Origin: Tupaia tana
Lineage: Eukaryota; Chordata; Mammalia; Scandentia; Tupaiidae
Length of the DNA: 64,000 nt
NCBI GenBank assembly: GCA_026018925.1
Contig: JAKSZU010000003.1
Span: 4,725,867 to 4,789,866, forward strand
Reading direction: 5' to 3'
Positions 61,346-64,000 of the stretch are shown here, piece by piece. Under the pieces are notes generated by a model, which searched no databases, was not told the origin of the DNA, and saw nothing but the letters and a program-made list of their open reading frames with translations. Position numbers and translations under genes: made by a program. Each line of letters starts with the position of its first letter. Positions within the stretch are counted from its first letter, which is position 1.

Positions 61346-62065
61346 GGATGCTCCGCATCACACACTGTCTTTCCTCAAAGAACTGGAAGACTGAAGTCTC
61401 TAAGAGCTGCGGAACGGAAAATGTAGGTGGCAGCCTTCTCTGCTCGGAGCCGCTGTCACAGACGTGGCGTCAGTGCGACATGTACTCTGATGCCTTTTCT
61501 AGCATTGGGAGTAGGTTATGCTCAGCCACCTGTCCTCTCGTGCCCATCCCCTTGAGATGGTTGGAAAACACTTTTGAAGTCTGGCGACAGAAACATCTGT
61601 AGCTGTAATATAATTTTGTAGTACCTTTTATAGAACTAAAACTCAGTAAGTACGTTCTCAGTTTCATTTTTAGTTTCTTTTTTTTATTATGTATGTACTA
61701 CATGCTCACTAGAAGATTTTTGGAAATCCATAACCACCATACTTTTGCCATATTTTCTTCTCACCTTTTAAATATGTTTTAATTTTAAAAAACTCAATAT
61801 TTTAACACTTAAATGTTTTTATCCATAATTTAATTTTTTTCTTCATCTAACATGACATAATAGGCAATTTAATTATAACTTTTCATAAACGTTCTCTGTA
61901 TGAAAGGACAAATTTCATCGAAACATCTCTCCATGGACGTACCCGGGTCTTTCCAGATGTAACTGCAGAGTTAGTCGGCTTCTCCAACTCCTCGGTCATC
62001 GAAATGGACGAACCATCTGGACAGACTTGGGATCTTTTCAAGGGTGCTGTTTTCACTGGGTAGTT
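61346..62065. other. Unassigned sequence
   Basis: First part GC-moderate, then AT-rich (61660-61880). No gene or named repeat. Confidence 0.35.
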
Positions 62066-62067
62066 GA

Positions 62068-62307
62068 TGTTTGTTTGTTTGCCTGCCAATGGGCACATGC
62101 ATTCCCCAGAGAGAGACAGAGAGAGGGAGAGGGAGAAAGCTCCCCCAGTGGGGCATGATCATGCTCCCCGTTTCTCCACCTGTCAGGACTGGGGGCATGC
62201 ACGCGCATGGGCCCAGGGTGTTTCTTAAGCCACCAGGGCGAGGATTTGTAATGTAGCCAACCATGGGAGACCCAGCTCCCTTAACCACTGGGCTACAGGG
62301 CCGGCCC
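62068..62307 (-). mobile_element. SINE, type C, antisense
   Basis: gtttgcctgccaatgggcac, gagaaagctcccccagtggg, gtgtttcttaagccaccagg and actgggctacagggccggcc. The ggccggccct end is the reversed type C start. Confidence 0.85.
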
Positions 62308-62337
62308 TGTGTATGTTAATAGATATGTTAAAGACTT

Positions 62338-62531
62338 CTTTCTTCTGTGACTGACTGAGAGCAGCAGCACTCCCAGTACAGTCTGGCATCCACCCCGCTT
62401 CAGCCAGCTCTGGCTGTGGGTGCATGTGTGCCCACGATGCTCACGGAGGTCTCTGGATGTAAACCCATAACCTTCCCGTGTGCGTCAGCCTCACAGAGCG
62501 CAGTGTTTTACCGCTGCCCTGCCTAGCCCCA
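62338..62531 (-). mobile_element. SINE, type D, antisense
   Basis: gagagcagcagcactcccag, tgtgggtgcatgtgtgccca, ctctggatgtaaacccataa and gttttaccgctgccctgcct follow the reversed type D order. Confidence 0.6.
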
Positions 62532-62660
62532 TTGTTCAGTTTTGATGATGATGGCGGAGGAGGAAAGGTGGTGTCCTATGTCTCTCTCCATTTAGCGCTC
62601 CTTGTTTCTCTCTCTCTTTCATCCATCATTTTTCTCCTTCCACATTTGTTGTCTCAGTCT

Positions 62661-62921
62661 TTTTTTTTTTTTTTTTTGGAGAGGTTTTTCTCTATAGGGC
62701 GTATGTGCTCGCCAGAAAGGCAGAGAGAGACAGAGAGATAGAAAGCAAGAAATCACCCCCCAGGGGGGATGGCCACGCTGCAATCCCTTCTCCTCTCGGG
62801 ATCTTGGGCACGCACACACACGTGCCTGGCGTGAGTTTGAGCCGCTGGGTCCGGGACTCGAACTGCAGTCGACTACATGGGAGTCCAGCGACATAGCCAT
62901 TACGGTAACTGCTGGTCCCCC
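62661..62921 (-). mobile_element. SINE, young type A, antisense
   Basis: From ttggagaggtttttctctat to ggtaactgctggtcccc. A segment (ctccattctcct) is deleted relative to other copies. CpGs are partly intact. Confidence 0.93.
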
Positions 62922-63150
62922 CAGGCAAGGACTTTCTAAGTAGAAGGCAAAGAACAAAAACATTATTTCCATATTTTTATTAACCTGGTCTTTCCCTGTA
63001 CCTGAGATTGGTAATGGAAATAATGACAAATGTCCAGTTACCATATAACCCAAATGACTTTCCAAGTTTTAGTTCAATCACATTTACCTAGAACGAAAAC
63101 TTAAGATCTTCTTAAGTCTAACTTTTCTCTTTGGCAACAGTCTTTCAAAA
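62922..63150. other. Unassigned sequence
   Basis: Nothing recognised. Confidence 0.3.
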
Positions 63151-63411
63151 ACTTTTTTTTTTTTTTTTGAAGAGGTTTTTGCTATAGGGTGCACGCACTC
63201 ACCAGAAAACCAGAGAGAGATAGAAAGCGAGAAATCATCTCCCAGGGGGGATGGCCACGCTGCAATCACTTCTCCTCCATTCTCCTCTTGGGATCTTGCG
63301 CACTGACGCACACGCGCCCAGTGTGAGTTTAAGCCACCTGATCTGGGACTCAAACTACCATCAACTACATGGGAGTCCAGTGACATAGCCATTATGCCAA
63401 CTGCTGGTCCC
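63151..63411 (-). mobile_element. SINE, type A, antisense
   Basis: From tttgaagaggtttttgctat through gcgagaaatcatctcccagg to gccaactgctggtccc. Moderately diverged. Confidence 0.92.
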
Positions 63412-63572
63412 CAGAATTTTATATAACCTAGAGCAGATATTCCAAACACAGATTTCTATGGTGGCTAGCTGGCTAAAAATGCGTAAACCCAGCCTGATGT
63501 ACATAGGTGTGTGTGCTGTGTCTTAGAGGGCAGCAGGCGGCCAGTTAGAGCAGCCTGTGACCGAACAAAATT

Positions 63573-63862
63573 AGGGCCAGCTTCGTGGCACAGCAGTAAT
63601 GCACTGCTCAGGAAAAGCCAGCTTGCACATAACCCTGGTTCAAACCCCCAGCCTGGTCAGCTTGGAACATGTTGGACACATACACCAGTGCCCAAACTCC
63701 ACAATATCCTGTGGAATGTTCTTACCTTTCTCTTTTTATCTCATACACATGCTAAATCGCAAATGAAGAAAAGGACTGCAGTGTGATCGTGCCCCATTGG
63801 GAGCACTTCCTCTCTCTCCTCTCACATATCCCCTCTAATGATAAAAGAAAAAAAAATGTAAG
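63573..63862 (+). mobile_element. SINE, type D/C-like
   Basis: Opens agggccagcttcgtggcaca, gcagtaatgcactgctcagg, box B ctggttcaaacccccag, then gtgtgatcgtgccccattgg and an A-rich tail. Confidence 0.72.
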
Positions 63863-63871
63863 GGAAATGGT

Positions 63872-64000
63872 AGGGGCCAGTAGGTGACATGATGGTTAAG
63901 GTGCTGGACTCCCACGTGGCTGGTCACAGTTTGAATCCGAGACCTGCTGGCTTGAGAATCATGCCGTGTGTGTGTGTGTGTGTGTGTGTGCGTGCACACA
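63872..64000 (+). mobile_element. SINE, type A/C, cut by window end
   Basis: Opens taggggccagtaggtgacat with box B cagtttgaatccgag. The body turns into a (GT)n run at 63964-63991 at the place where type A normally has gtgtgcgtgcgtg, so the microsatellite grew inside the element. Confidence 0.85.

Noticed and set aside
1..64000. Recurring peptides such as MATPQSLLLHSPLGILGTHAHAPGV across many frames
   Set aside because: They are translations of the antisense type A SINE body, repeated because the SINE is repeated.
1..64000. tRNA genes suggested by box A/box B motifs
   Set aside because: The motifs lie in SINE heads that lack a foldable acceptor stem and intact anticodon arm; no stand-alone tRNA gene was found.

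Overview
This is a 64 kb piece of nuclear DNA from a placental mammal, and I find no host protein-coding gene, exon, rRNA or functional tRNA gene in it. It reads as intergenic or deep intronic DNA. Nearly everything recognisable is transposon-derived: about 75 short interspersed elements (SINEs), old MIR, L2 and MER5-like relics shared by placental mammals, ERVL-MaLR-type LTRs, a solo retroviral LTR, LINE-1 remnants, a mariner transposase fossil, two small palindromic MITEs, microsatellites and one GC-rich minisatellite.

The SINEs sort into types that I name here. Type A (about 250-270 bp) opens with gggaccagcagttagtgtaa, has a tRNA-like head with a pol III box B (ggttcgcgtcc or ggttcaagtcc), then a GC- and CpG-rich body, a pyrimidine-rich stretch and an A tail; it includes the youngest copies. 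Type B (about 150-200 bp) keeps only the tRNA-like head, a TC-rich stretch and an A/TAAA tail. Type C (about 230-250 bp) is an older relative opening with ggccctgtggcctagtggtt. Type D is older still and opens near ctggccctggcgcagcagta. Three further copies look like a tRNA-like head fused to a 7SL-like (Alu/FLAM-like) tail.

Organism: there are no Alu dimers, carnivore, horse, afrotherian or ruminant SINEs. A dominant lineage-specific tRNA SINE plus tRNA/7SL composites fits what has been described for tree shrews (Tupaia; Tu-family SINEs), so Scandentia is my best guess. It comes from recall of families, not from a search.

Layout. 1-12 kb: scattered SINEs in mostly unassigned DNA with MIR/L2 relics. 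12.2-13.4 kb: five SINEs end to end. 13.7-14.6 kb: L2. 15.9-16.8 kb: GC-rich block and a 38-39 bp minisatellite. 17.4-17.7 kb: large CCTT/CTTT microsatellite. 18.4-21.5 kb: sparse. 21.5-23.3 kb: SINE stack and solo LTR. 23.3-33.8 kb: sparse, with L2, a MaLR LTR and a few SINEs. 33.9-42.4 kb: dense nest including a LINE-1 3'UTR in two halves separated by a SINE-riddled mariner. 43.3-51.0 kb: dense SINEs and LTRs. 52.1-54.0 kb: antisense LINE-1 with nested insertions. 54-64 kb: LTRs, MITE, hAT element and more SINEs.

Target-site duplications (TSDs) give a relative order: MIR/L2/MER5 are oldest, then LINE-1, mariner and MaLR LTRs, then types D, C and B, then type A. No cooperating gene system is present. 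The most informative items are the youngest SINE subfamily, the MITE pair, the solo LTR with a duplicated leader, the minisatellite, several perfect hairpins that look like template-switch scars, and repeated use of one target site by SINEs.
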